Assembly: GCA_004173185.1 (NCBI GenBank)
Contig: SEFZ01000025.1
Span: 1 to 63,082 of the forward strand
Direction of reading: 5' to 3'
Origin: Sphingomonadales bacterium
Lineage (GTDB): Bacteria; Pseudomonadota; Alphaproteobacteria; Sphingomonadales; Sphingomonadaceae
Length of the DNA stretch: 63,082 nt
Position 1 is the stretch's first letter. Each line of letters opens with the position of its first letter. A program made the position numbers and the translations under genes. Below, one piece after another: positions 42,200 through 51,344 of the stretch. The notes beneath the pieces were generated by a model that had not been told where the DNA came from, did not search any database, and saw only the letters and a program-made list of their open reading frames with translations.

Positions 42200-43502
42200 G
42201 CCTTGGTTCTCCAGTCATGCCCTTTCCGAGCAGGACGATGCAGACCAGTGATATCACGCAGGTCGCGGCGAGATAGATGGAGATCGGCAGGCTCGACCCG
42301 TAGTGGGCGAACAGGGCGGTGGCGATGATCGGGGCGAAGCCGCCGCCGACCACCGCGCCGATCTGATAGCCGAGCGACGCGCCCGAATAGCGCACTTCCT
42401 TGGGGAACAGTTCGGCGAACAAGGCCGCCTGGGGTCCGTACATCATGCTGATGCAGATGAGGCCGGTGGTGATCGCGACGATCACCGCGATGGGCGATTT
42501 GAGCTCGATCAGGGGGAAGACGATGAACGCCCAGAGCCCGCACAGCACTGCGCCGAGCATGAAAATGCCGATGCGCCCGAAGCGATCGGACAAGGCGCCA
42601 CAGACGATCAGCGCGGGGATCATCACCAGGCTGCCGATCATCACCGCGGTGAGCAGCACTTCGCGCGAGATGCCGACGCTCGACGTGCCATATGCGACCG
42701 CATAGGTGATCGCGATATAGAAGCAGACATTGTTGGCGATGAACGCGCCGCCGGCGAGGAGCACCACCCGCCAATGCTCGCGCAGCAGGGTTGCGAGCGG
42801 CGAGGAGGGCTTGGTGTCGATCGCGACTGGTGCTTCGTTCTCAGGGTCGTCGATCGTCCAGTGGATGAGCAGGCCGATGAAGATCAGCGCGACACTGAGC
42901 AGGAAGCCGATCCGCCAGCCCCAGGCGAGAAAGGCCTCCGAATCGATCGACGCGCTGACGATCAGGAACACCGTGTTGGCCAGCACCACGCCCAGCGGCA
43001 CTCCGACCTGGACGAAGCTGCTGTAAAAGCCCTGCTTGTTCTTGGGTGCGCTCTCGATTGCGAGCAGCGCCGCCCCGCCCCATTGCCCGCCGACGGCGAG
43101 GCCCTGGAGGAAGCGTAGCACCACCAGCATCACCGGCGCGAGGCTGCCCGCCACCGCATAGCTCGGCAGGCATCCGATCAGTGTCGTCGCCAGTCCCATG
43201 ACGAACATCGCCAGCACCAGCGCGCGCTTGCGGCCATGCTTGTCGCCGAAATGCCCGAACCATGCGCCGCCGAGCGGACGCGCGATGAAACCGACCGCGA
43301 AGGTGCTGAACGCCGCCATCTGGGCCACGAAAAGCGGCATTTCGGGCGGGAAGAACAGCTTGGGGAATACGAGCGCGGCGGCGGTGCCGTAGATGAAGAA
43401 ATCATACCATTCGACCGCCGCGCCGGCGGAGGCCATTCCGGCCACCTTCATGCTCGGCTTGGCCGTAGGCGGTTGCTGCGTTGCCAAGCTGATCTCTCCC
43501 AT
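42192..43502 (-). CDS. MHS-type major facilitator superfamily transporter
   Basis: A 436-residue inner-membrane symporter with twelve predicted helices. Family signatures: AAVEWYDFFIYGTAAALVFP, RPLGGAWFGHFGDKHGRKRA and LRFLQGLAVGGQWGGAALLA. The group includes shikimate, alpha-ketoglutarate and other organic acid or betaine symporters; the substrate is not readable. It is the likely first gene of an operon with the M28-like and GST genes (8-bp overlap). The divergent and neighbouring receptor gene suggests that the receptor brings the compound into the periplasm and this protein carries it across the inner membrane. Confidence 0.9.
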   Translation of the reverse strand: MGEISLATQQPPTAKPSMKVAGMASAGAAVEWYDFFIYGTAAALVFPKLFFPPEMPLFVAQMAAFSTFAVGFIARPLGGAWFGHFGDKHGRKRALVLAMFVMGLATTLIGCLPSYAVAGSLAPVMLVVLRFLQGLAVGGQWGGAALLAIESAPKNKQGFYSSFVQVGVPLGVVLANTVFLIVSASIDSEAFLAWGWRIGFLLSVALIFIGLLIHWTIDDPENEAPVAIDTKPSSPLATLLREHWRVVLLAGGAFIANNVCFYIAITYAVAYGTSSVGISREVLLTAVMIGSLVMIPALIVCGALSDRFGRIGIFMLGAVLCGLWAFIVFPLIELKSPIAVIVAITTGLICISMMYGPQAALFAELFPKEVRYSGASLGYQIGAVVGGGFAPIIATALFAHYGSSLPISIYLAATCVISLVCIVLLGKGMTGEPRHA

Positions 43503-43587
43503 AGGCCATTTGAATCGAACAGGCGCGGACTGTCCACGCGTGAAACGAACCGCCGCCGGGCACAGCGCCCGGCGGCAACCCGGAGGC

Positions 43588-45966
43588 TTACCAGCGGTAG
43601 GACGCGTTCAGACCGATCGTGCGCGGCTTGTTGTAGCGAACCGAAAGCGGCGAGCCGGCCTGCAGGAACTTGAGCACCTGAATTTGCCGGTCGGTGATGT
43701 TGCGGACGAACAAGGCCAGCTGGAACTTGTCGACGTTGAAGCCCAACCGGGTCCCGAAGATGTCGAAGTCGGTCATCGGGATGGCGGGCGTGGCGAGCGT
43801 GGTGGTGTCCTGGAAACCGCCGCGCTGGCCCGAATAGCTGAAATTCACGAAGACATTCGCCTTGTCACCGATCGGATGGCGGTAATCGACCACTGCCGAC
43901 ATCGTCCAGTCCGGGATCTGCGCGACCGAGCTGTTGAGCGTCGGCAGGCCCGTTACGCCGGCCGGAGTCTTGATGAAGTGCGCGCGCTGGGTGGAGGCAT
44001 TCGCGTTGACCGTGAGCAGACCGCCGGCCATGCGGAAGCGCCCGTCGATCGCGCCCGAAATACCCTTGGCTTCGATCGTGCCGCCATTGACGTTGAACTG
44101 CTGCCCGCCGGTGCCGCAGCCATTGGTGATTGTGCAGCCGTCATTGATGTTGGTGATCGCATCGCTGGTGCGCGACAGATAGGCGGCGAAGCGCGCGAAT
44201 ATGTTGCGCGTCAGGCTCGACTTGACGCCGACCTCATAGCCCGTCGTCGTTTCGTTGCCATAAGTGAACTGGTAGGGATTGGGCGCCGCGGCATTGAACG
44301 AACCATTGTTGACGCCGCCCGCACGATAGCCGGTGCCGACCTTGGCATATAGCAACGTGCCCATCGATCCCGGGATCTTGTAGCTGGCGCTGGCGGTGAA
44401 GACCGGCTGGTCCGACTTGTAGACGAAGGTCGTCGGCAGGCGGGTGAAGTTGGTGGTGTAGAGCGAATAGACGGACTGCGTCGCGGTCTTGTAATCGTGC
44501 GACAGGCGCGCCTCGCCGACCAGCGACAGATTGCCGAGCTGATATTGCAGCGACGCATAGCCGGCGAACGAATAGATCCGCTGCTTGGTATAGCTGTCCG
44601 TGCCATATGCCAGCGGGAAGGTCGCCGGGCAGTTGAGCGATGTCGGCAGCGGTTTCAGGCAGACCGGCTGGCTGGGCGTGCCGGTGCACACGCTCTGCGC
44701 CACCGTGGTGAAGGCGCAGGGCGAGGAGGCGATCATCAGCCGGTAATCGTCATTCTGGTGCAGGCCTTCGCCACCCAGGATCCAGGTCAGCTTGTCGTCC
44801 GCGGCTTTGCCGGTGAGGTGAACGTCCTGATAGATCGTGCGATCAACCACATTGGTGTGGACCTGGGTGAAGGGATAAATGCCGAGCTGGCCCTGCTGGC
44901 GGAAAGTCTGCAGCGTCGCGAAATCGATCGCCGCGCCATAATGCTGGCTCGAGCGCCAGCGCGTCGCCATCGTCGTCGATTCGAGCGTGGCGAAGCCCAT
45001 GTCGTAGCTGACGCTCAGGATCGAGCGCACGACCTTTTGCTGCAATTCGTCCTTGCCGTCATGCGGCAGGACGTAGCGCGACTGATAATAGCCAAGCGGC
45101 AGCGCCGCATTGGTGCCAGGCTTGATCGTCAGGCTGTTGACGAAGCTCGGCAGCTTCAGATCCTGGCCCTCGACGAGCAAAGTGATGTCGAGCGGCCCGG
45201 AGCGGTAGCGAATCTGCCCGCGACCGTTGAAGCCGCGCGTAGTATCATAATAGCTGCGGTGGACGGGATTGTAGTAGAAGCCCTTGTTCTGGCCATAGAC
45301 TTCGCCGCCCACGCGGATCGCGACCGTATCGCTGAGCGGCGTATTGATCACGCCAGCCACTCGGAGCTGGTTCTGCCCGAAGGTGTAACCGCTGCGGACA
45401 AAGCCCGATTCCTGGAATTTGGGCTTGGCGAGAACGATGTTTATCACGCCGAATTCGGAGTTGCGGCCGTAAAGCGCGCCCTGCGGCCCTTCGAGCGCCT
45501 CGACACGCTCGATATCGAAATAGTCGAGCGTCTTGAAATTGCGGCCGCCGAGCGTCGAGCTGCCGACATAGGCGCCGTTGACGAACAGGCCGACGCCCGA
45601 ATCGGCGCCGGTGGCGCGCGCGGTACCCGATCCGCGGATCGAGACTTCGGCGAGGTTCTCGCTCGCCAGATCGTTGAAGCGAACGCCCGGGACCGTGCTG
45701 AGCAGATCGCCAGTGCCGACGACGGGGCCCTTGGCCTCTAGCTGCTCGGCGGTCACGGCCGAGATCGTGCCGGGGACGTCGCGGATATTCTCTTCGCGGC
45801 GGCGCGCAGTGACGACGATATTGCCTTCGTCCTCGCTGGCGCTGGCATCCTGCGGCGCTGCGGTTGCGGAAGCGGCGTCTTGTGAATTGCCGCTGGCGGT
45901 CTGCGCCCAGGCCGGCGTGGCGACGACAAGCGCAAGGGTTGCGGTCGTGGCAAGAAAATCTCGCAT
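43588..45966 (-). CDS. TonB-dependent outer-membrane receptor (island cargo)
   Basis: A 792-residue receptor. A signal peptide ends near residue 23 (TPAWAQ). Then comes a TonB box-like NIVVTARRREENIRDVPGTI and the plug (GDLLSTVPGVRFNDLASENL, EVSIRGSGTARATGADSGVG, VEALEGPQGALYGRNSEFGV). The beta-barrel ends RTIGLNASYRW with a terminal aromatic. ATG 45966 with GGGAGG upstream gives the signal peptide; the frame is open further upstream. The type resembles sphingomonad receptors for plant-derived or aromatic compounds. Its divergent neighbour is a GntR regulator with an operator-like site between them, so expression is probably substrate-induced. Confidence 0.93.
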   Translation of the reverse strand: MRDFLATTATLALVVATPAWAQTASGNSQDAASATAAPQDASASEDEGNIVVTARRREENIRDVPGTISAVTAEQLEAKGPVVGTGDLLSTVPGVRFNDLASENLAEVSIRGSGTARATGADSGVGLFVNGAYVGSSTLGGRNFKTLDYFDIERVEALEGPQGALYGRNSEFGVINIVLAKPKFQESGFVRSGYTFGQNQLRVAGVINTPLSDTVAIRVGGEVYGQNKGFYYNPVHRSYYDTTRGFNGRGQIRYRSGPLDITLLVEGQDLKLPSFVNSLTIKPGTNAALPLGYYQSRYVLPHDGKDELQQKVVRSILSVSYDMGFATLESTTMATRWRSSQHYGAAIDFATLQTFRQQGQLGIYPFTQVHTNVVDRTIYQDVHLTGKAADDKLTWILGGEGLHQNDDYRLMIASSPCAFTTVAQSVCTGTPSQPVCLKPLPTSLNCPATFPLAYGTDSYTKQRIYSFAGYASLQYQLGNLSLVGEARLSHDYKTATQSVYSLYTTNFTRLPTTFVYKSDQPVFTASASYKIPGSMGTLLYAKVGTGYRAGGVNNGSFNAAAPNPYQFTYGNETTTGYEVGVKSSLTRNIFARFAAYLSRTSDAITNINDGCTITNGCGTGGQQFNVNGGTIEAKGISGAIDGRFRMAGGLLTVNANASTQRAHFIKTPAGVTGLPTLNSSVAQIPDWTMSAVVDYRHPIGDKANVFVNFSYSGQRGGFQDTTTLATPAIPMTDFDIFGTRLGFNVDKFQLALFVRNITDRQIQVLKFLQAGSPLSVRYNKPRTIGLNASYRW

Positions 45967-46042
45967 ACATCCTCCCATTGGCGCGCATTTTTGCGGCGCC
46001 GTGGCACTTTCATCGAACGATCGCCGGTCAAAGTCAAACGGA

Positions 46043-46077
46043 TTGTACGACAATATTTGTTATATCGCGCGACAAAC
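46043..46077. promoter_or_regulatory. Candidate GntR/FCD operator between receptor and regulator
   Basis: TTGTACGACAA (46043-46053) is a near-perfect palindrome that fits the T-N-GT-N3-AC-N-A form of FadR/FCD-type operators. A second dyad-like TTGTTATATCGCGCGACAA follows at once. The site lies in the 220-bp divergent promoter region of the receptor and the GntR gene. Confidence 0.6.
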
Positions 46078-46189
46078 ATCTTGCTACCGGCGACGCGCGG
46101 CAATAGGAATGCCGGCAGAGGATTGGTAGAAACGTAGCCGGTCCCACGAATTGAGAGAGGCAAGCCCTTTGGCTAAAGAGCATGAATCG

Positions 46190-46963
46190 ATGTCTTCCGA
46201 TGCCGGGCGCATCGAGGCTGTCGATGGCCAGGACGCTGCACCTGCTCGCCCTTCCACGGCGGACGATCTCGCCCATGCGCTGCGCCTGCAAATCCAGGGC
46301 AGCGAACTGGCGCCGGGCGAATGGCTGCGCGAGGCCAGGCTATGCGGCGAATTCGGCGTGGGCCGATCCACGGTGCGCCGCGCGCTCCAGATGCTGGCCG
46401 ATGACGGTCTCATCGAGCTGGAGGAAAATCGCGGCGCCCGGGTTTCCGCGACCACGGTCGAGGAAGTCTTCGATCTCTATGAGGTGCGCGCCGCGCTCTA
46501 TGGCCTGGCGGCGCGCTTCGCGTGCCTGCGCGGTTCGGACGCCGCGATCCGCCGCATGCTGACCGAGATCGACCGGCTGCTGAGCTCCGCCGCGAGCGGC
46601 GCGCCGGCCGAAGAGATCATTGCGATCTCCGAAGCGATCTTCAGCGAAATGGCCGAGTCGGCGAGTCCCGACGCGCAGAAGATGATCGAAGCGGTGCGGC
46701 GCAAGACGCGCTTTCACTTTTCTTATGTCGCGCTGGCGATCAACGCGAACGGTCCCGGTCCCTATGAGCATTGGCGGCACGTTCGCGCTGCGCTCGTGGC
46801 GCGCGACGCCGACAAGGCAAGCAAGTCGGCGCGCGACATCCTCTATTTCATGCAGGGCGAAGTCGCGCGGATCATGCTGGCGCATGGCTCGCGGGTTCGG
46901 GAGGACGCGCCTCTTCCGCAAGCCCAGCCCCCTATCAAGCGCCGCGTCGCCAATCGGAGATGA
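46190..46963 (+). CDS. GntR family regulator, FCD (FadR-like) subfamily
   Basis: A 257-residue regulator. The winged helix is clear: LAHALRLQIQGSELAPGEWL, REARLCGEFGVGRSTVRRAL, QMLADDGLIELEENRGARVS. An all-helical FCD ligand-binding domain follows (VFDLYEVRAALYGLAARFAC, FHFSYVALAINANG, HWRHVRAALVARD). It is divergent from the receptor and heads an operon with a serine hydrolase, carboxylesterase, acyl-CoA ligase and SDR, so it most likely senses a pathway acid or CoA-ester. Start: ATG 46190; TTG 46151 in frame is possible but has no ribosome-binding site. Confidence 0.88.
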   Translation: MSSDAGRIEAVDGQDAAPARPSTADDLAHALRLQIQGSELAPGEWLREARLCGEFGVGRSTVRRALQMLADDGLIELEENRGARVSATTVEEVFDLYEVRAALYGLAARFACLRGSDAAIRRMLTEIDRLLSSAASGAPAEEIIAISEAIFSEMAESASPDAQKMIEAVRRKTRFHFSYVALAINANGPGPYEHWRHVRAALVARDADKASKSARDILYFMQGEVARIMLAHGSRVREDAPLPQAQPPIKRRVANRR

Positions 46964-46965
46964 AG

Positions 46966-48024
46966 ATGCTCAAGGCACTGTTCCTCGCCATCGCGCTGCT
47001 CGCGCCGCCGATTGCGCCACTGGCGATCGCCTTGCCGGTTGCGGCGCCCGCCGACGATCGCTCGGCGGCGATGACCAGATTGCTCGATTATCTGCGCAAC
47101 CAGAACAGCACCGGTTTCCTGATGATCCAGGACGGCAAGGTGCTGGTCGAGAAGGCCTGGCCCGCGCCCGAGGGCAATCCGATGTATGCCAATTTCGTCT
47201 ATGGCAAGAGCGCGAACGGCGCCCTGCTCGAGGACGTGGCTTCGCAGCAGAAGAGCTTCGTCTCGGTGCTGATCGCCATTGCGATCGACAAGGGCCTGAT
47301 CGACGTGGAGAAGCCCGTCTCCGCCTATATCGATGCCGGCTGGTCCAAGGCTTCGGCCGAGCAGGAAGCGAAGATCCGCGTGATCGACGTGCTCACCATG
47401 AGCTCGGGCCTCGACGACAAGTTCGGCTATGTCGCGGCGCCGGGCGGGCTCTTTCATTACAACACGCCGGTCTATGCCATCTCCAAGCGCATCGTCGCCG
47501 CGGCGGCAAAGCAGCCGCTCGATGCGATCACCCGCGACTGGCTGACCGCGCCGCTCGGCATGAAGGACACCGGCTGGCGCAAGCGCCCGCCCGCGCTGGC
47601 ATCGGTCGGCAACGATACCGGGCTGGTGACCACGCCGCGCGACACCGCATTGTTCGGGCTGATGGTGCTGCATGGCGGGATCGGCAATGATGGCAAGCGC
47701 GTCGTTTCCGAAGCGAGCCTCAAGGCGATGTTCGCGCCCTCGGCCGCCAACCCCGCTTATGGCCGGCTGTGGTGGCTGAACGGCAGCGCCTATACGATGC
47801 GTCTCGCGGCGGCAGGGATGGGCGACCCCATCCGGTCCCAGCGCAAGGAAGGGCCGCTGATCGCGGCGGCGCCCGCCGATACGGTGGCCGCGCTCGGGGC
47901 GTTCGATCGCCGCCTCTATGTCGTGCCCAGTCTCAAGCTGGTGGTGGTGCGCACCGGCGCCGCGGCGGGCGACAAGGATTTCGACAATCAATTGTGGCTG
48001 CGGCTGATGAAGGCGATCAGCTAG
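46966..48024 (+). CDS. Exported serine hydrolase (beta-lactamase/6-aminohexanoate-dimer-hydrolase-like)
   Basis: A 352-residue exported hydrolase (signal peptide about 1-26). The nucleophile motif SQQK lies in EDVASQQKSFVSVLIAIAID. The second motif region is FHYNTPVYAISK, as in the 6-aminohexanoate-dimer-hydrolase type of the penicillin-binding fold, which cleaves amides and esters. ATG 46966 has GGAG six bases upstream; ATG 46960 overlaps the GntR stop and is a close alternative. Either way the gene is coupled to the regulator. Its partners suggest it releases an acid or alcohol from an ester or amide substrate. Confidence 0.82.
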   Translation: MLKALFLAIALLAPPIAPLAIALPVAAPADDRSAAMTRLLDYLRNQNSTGFLMIQDGKVLVEKAWPAPEGNPMYANFVYGKSANGALLEDVASQQKSFVSVLIAIAIDKGLIDVEKPVSAYIDAGWSKASAEQEAKIRVIDVLTMSSGLDDKFGYVAAPGGLFHYNTPVYAISKRIVAAAAKQPLDAITRDWLTAPLGMKDTGWRKRPPALASVGNDTGLVTTPRDTALFGLMVLHGGIGNDGKRVVSEASLKAMFAPSAANPAYGRLWWLNGSAYTMRLAAAGMGDPIRSQRKEGPLIAAAPADTVAALGAFDRRLYVVPSLKLVVVRTGAAAGDKDFDNQLWLRLMKAIS

Positions 48025-48096
48025 GCAGCCGCCGCACCGAACGAGCGGCCCCGCGGGATGGGGTTTGCCGCCAACCAAAACACCGGGAGGGGAATG

Positions 48097-49746
48097 ATGG
48101 CTTTCGCCTATCGCATGGCCGCATGGAGCGCGGCGCTGATCTGCGGAATCGCCGGGAGCGCGCTGGCGCAACCGGTGGTGCGCGCGCCCGCTGGCTCGGT
48201 TCGCGGGGTCGAGGCGGACGGGCAGCATGTCTTCAAGGGCATTCCTTATGCATTGCCGCCCGTGGGCGCGCAGCGCTGGAAGCCGCCGGTTGCGGTTCCG
48301 GCATGGGGCCAAGTTCGTGACGCGAGCAATTTCGGGCCCGCCTGCCAGCAGCCGGGGGCGCCGGCGGGCAGCATCTATGCCGAAGTCTATCAGGCGATGA
48401 GCGAGGATTGCCTGTCGCTCAGCATCTGGACGCCGGCCAAGGCGAAGAATGCGCCGGTGTTCGTCTGGATTCACGGCGGCAACCTTATTCGCGGCGCATC
48501 GAGCCAGGCGATGTTCGACGGAGCGGCGCTGGCGAAGCGCGGCGTGGTCGTGGTGTCGATCAACTATCGGCTCGGAATATTCGGCTATTTCGCCCACCGC
48601 GAGCTGAGCGCTGAATCGCCGCAGGGCACCTCAGGCAATTACGGGGTGCTAGACCAGATCGCCGCGCTGCGCTGGGTGAGGAACAATATCGGCGCGTTTG
48701 GCGGCAATGCCGCGAAAGTGACGATCGCCGGCGAGTCCGCGGGCGGGCTGGCGATCTTGCATCTGCTAGCGTCACCACAGGCACGAGGGCTGTTTTCCAA
48801 GGCGATCGTCCAGAGCGCCTCGCTGATGAATATTCCCGAACTCAAGACCGACCGGTTCGGCCTGCCTTCGGATGAGGCCAATGGCGACCGTCTCACCGCC
48901 GCGATGGGCGCGAAGAACCTCGCCGATCTGCGCGCGATCGACGGGCCTCGCCTCACTGCGCTCGCGCAACAGGCCCGCTTCGCCTCGACCGCGATCGTCG
49001 ACGGGAAGGTGCTGACGCGCCAGCTGATTGACACCTTCGATCGCGGCGAGCAGGCGCGCGTGCCGCTGATGACCGGGTTCACCAGCGGCGAAATCCGCAC
49101 GATGCGATCGATCCTGCCCGGACTGCCCGACATCTCGAAATTCGACGCCGCGCAATATGAGGCGGTGATCCGCAAGAATTACGGCGAGCTGGCCGACGAG
49201 TTCCTGCGGCTCTATCCGGCAACCGACATCGAGGGCGGCATCTTCGCCGCGGCGCGCGACGGCTTTTTCAGCTGGACCTCGCAACGGCTCGTGCGCAGCC
49301 AGGCCGCGATAGGCCAGCCGGCGTATCTCTACTTTTTCGACCATGGCACTCCCGCCGCCGACCAAGCTGGAATCCACGCCTTCCACGCCTCCGAAGTGCC
49401 CTACATGTTCGGCACGATCGATCGCGTCACCAAGCTGTGGCCCGCGATTCCCGACACTGCGGCCGAGCGCAGCCTGTCCGACGCGATGGCCGATTATTGG
49501 GCGAGCTTCACCAAATCCGGTGTGCCCAGCGCGCGCAGCCAGCCCGCCTGGCCATCCCACAACAAGCGCGCCGCTTATATGCGCTTTGCCGGCAAGCCGG
49601 AGGTCGCGACCGATCTGCTGCCTCGACAATATGCCCTGCACGAGCAGGTCATCTGCCGCCGCCGCGCCGCCGGGAATATTCCCTGGAACTGGAATGCCGG
49701 CGTGATCGCGCCGCCCCTTCCGCCCGCGACGGAGAATTGCCGGTGA
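48097..49746 (+). CDS. Exported type-B carboxylesterase
   Basis: A 549-residue carboxylesterase/lipase of the alpha/beta-hydrolase fold, with a signal peptide (to about GSALAQ). Motifs: oxyanion-hole WIHGGNLIRG, LDQIAALRWVRNNIGAFGGN, the nucleophile GESAGG, and the catalytic His region HAFHASEVPYMFG. The length is usual for bacterial para-nitrobenzyl-esterase relatives. ATG 48097 has GGAGG six bases before; ATG 48094 is next to it. Its stop overlaps the GTG of the acyl-CoA ligase gene, so the released acid may be handed to that enzyme after transport. The substrate ester is unknown. Confidence 0.9.
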   Translation: MAFAYRMAAWSAALICGIAGSALAQPVVRAPAGSVRGVEADGQHVFKGIPYALPPVGAQRWKPPVAVPAWGQVRDASNFGPACQQPGAPAGSIYAEVYQAMSEDCLSLSIWTPAKAKNAPVFVWIHGGNLIRGASSQAMFDGAALAKRGVVVVSINYRLGIFGYFAHRELSAESPQGTSGNYGVLDQIAALRWVRNNIGAFGGNAAKVTIAGESAGGLAILHLLASPQARGLFSKAIVQSASLMNIPELKTDRFGLPSDEANGDRLTAAMGAKNLADLRAIDGPRLTALAQQARFASTAIVDGKVLTRQLIDTFDRGEQARVPLMTGFTSGEIRTMRSILPGLPDISKFDAAQYEAVIRKNYGELADEFLRLYPATDIEGGIFAAARDGFFSWTSQRLVRSQAAIGQPAYLYFFDHGTPAADQAGIHAFHASEVPYMFGTIDRVTKLWPAIPDTAAERSLSDAMADYWASFTKSGVPSARSQPAWPSHNKRAAYMRFAGKPEVATDLLPRQYALHEQVICRRRAAGNIPWNWNAGVIAPPLPPATENCR

Positions 49747-51308
49747 TCGACGGCAGCATCCAGGCGTTTCCGCTGACGCTCAACCGCATCCTCGACCATG
49801 CGGCGAAGTGGCATCCGGATGCCGAGGTCGCGACCGCGACAGAGACTGGCGGCGTGGACCGGATCGGCTATGCGGCGCTCCGGGAGCGGGCGCTGAAGGT
49901 ATCGAGCGTGCTTGCCGGGATGGGCGTGGGGCTTGGAGAGCGGGTCGCGACCCTGGCCTGGAACAGCCAGGCGCATGTAGAGGCCTGGTATGCGATCATG
50001 GGCATGGGCGCGGTGTGCCACACGCTCAACCCGCGCCTGACCGCAACGCAGCTTGCCTGGATGATCGGTCAATCGAGCGCGCGCATCCTGATCGTCAGCT
50101 CGGACCTGCTGCCGCTGGCGCGCAAAATGGCCGCGGAGGCGCCCGGGCTCGAGCGCATCCTCGTCATCGATGGCGAGGGCGAAGATACGGTAGCGCTCGA
50201 AACATTGATCGCGGCGGCCTCCGGGGACGTCCTCTGGGGCGATTTCGACGAGACCGCACCCAGCGGCCTGTGCTTCACTTCGGGCTCCACCGGCGCGCCC
50301 AAGGGCGTGACCTACACTCATCGCTCGAGTTTCCTGCACACGCTGCGCCTGCTGCAGGCCGATGTGCTCGGCGCGCGCAGCGTCGATGTGGTGATGCCGG
50401 TCGTGCCGATGTTCCATGCCAACGCCTGGGGGCTGCCGTTCGCGGTGCCAGCGGTCGGCGGCAAGCTCGTCCTGCCCGGTCGCCATACCGATGGCGCCAG
50501 CCTTGCGCGCCTGATCGCGGCGGAAGCGGTTTCGATCGCGGTGGGGGTGCCGACGGTCTGGCTGGGACTGTGCGAATATCTCGAAGCCAGCGGCATCAAG
50601 CTGCCTTCACTCGAACGGATTGTCAGCGGCGGCGCGCCGATGCCGCCTTCACTGATGAAGCGACTCGAGGAGCAATTGGGCGTCACGGTCCAGACCAGTT
50701 GGGGCATGACCGAACTCTCGCCCGTCGGCACTTTCGGGGTGCTCAGTGATGCCACCCGCAGCGCGGCAATATCGGGCCGCCCCGCGCTTGGCGTCGATCT
50801 GATGCTCGCCGACGAGAGCGGCAAGCCGCTGGCGGAGCAGCGCGATCAGGAGGGCCGGCTGCACGTACGTGGCGGCGCGGTGATCGAGCGCTATTTCGGG
50901 CAGGAACAACCCGCCGCCGATGCCGAGGGTTGGTTCGATACCGGCGATCTCGCCAGGATCGACCGTCAAGGCAATCTGATGATCACCGGCCGCGCCAAGG
51001 ATCTCATCAAATCAGGCGGGGAATGGATAAACCCCGCGGAGATCGAAGCGGTGGTCAGCGCCCTGCCCCAGGTTTCACTGTCTGCGGTGATCGGCCGGAC
51101 CGACCACAAATGGGGAGAGCGCCCGATCCTGCTGGTCGAGCTGCGCGAGAACCAGCAAATTTCGGACGAGGATCTGCTCGGGTCGCTCCGCGGCCGCGTC
51201 GCCTCGTGGTGGATCCCCGACGCCGTGGTTCGCGTGCCCGACATGCCTTTGGCCTCCACCGGAAAGATCGACAAGATCCGCCTGCGCGCGGCCTATAGCG
51301 GCGCCTGA
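49743..51308 (+). CDS. Acyl-CoA synthetase (AMP-forming fatty/aryl acid ligase)
   Basis: A 521-residue adenylate-forming enzyme activating a carboxylic acid to its CoA thioester with ATP. The P-loop is TSGSTGAPKGVTYTH. The adenylate motif is SWGMTELSP, the hinge region is GWFDTGDLARIDRQGNL and GRAKDLIKSGGEWINP, and the catalytic C-terminal lysine lies in ASTGKIDKIRLR. The start GTG overlaps the esterase stop (GTGA). The family includes medium/long-chain and aryl acids; no specificity can be read. It is followed 36 bp later by an SDR with multifunctional-enzyme-type features. Confidence 0.92.
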   Translation: MIDGSIQAFPLTLNRILDHAAKWHPDAEVATATETGGVDRIGYAALRERALKVSSVLAGMGVGLGERVATLAWNSQAHVEAWYAIMGMGAVCHTLNPRLTATQLAWMIGQSSARILIVSSDLLPLARKMAAEAPGLERILVIDGEGEDTVALETLIAAASGDVLWGDFDETAPSGLCFTSGSTGAPKGVTYTHRSSFLHTLRLLQADVLGARSVDVVMPVVPMFHANAWGLPFAVPAVGGKLVLPGRHTDGASLARLIAAEAVSIAVGVPTVWLGLCEYLEASGIKLPSLERIVSGGAPMPPSLMKRLEEQLGVTVQTSWGMTELSPVGTFGVLSDATRSAAISGRPALGVDLMLADESGKPLAEQRDQEGRLHVRGGAVIERYFGQEQPAADAEGWFDTGDLARIDRQGNLMITGRAKDLIKSGGEWINPAEIEAVVSALPQVSLSAVIGRTDHKWGERPILLVELRENQQISDEDLLGSLRGRVASWWIPDAVVRVPDMPLASTGKIDKIRLRAAYSGA

Positions 51309-51344
51309 GCGCCCTTCCGAACCACCAAGAAAGGGAGTCACTCG

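Noticed and set aside
46843..48597. A 584-codon reverse frame opposite the serine hydrolase and esterase genes
   Set aside because: It has low-complexity His/Arg-rich sequence and spans two well-supported genes on the other strand.
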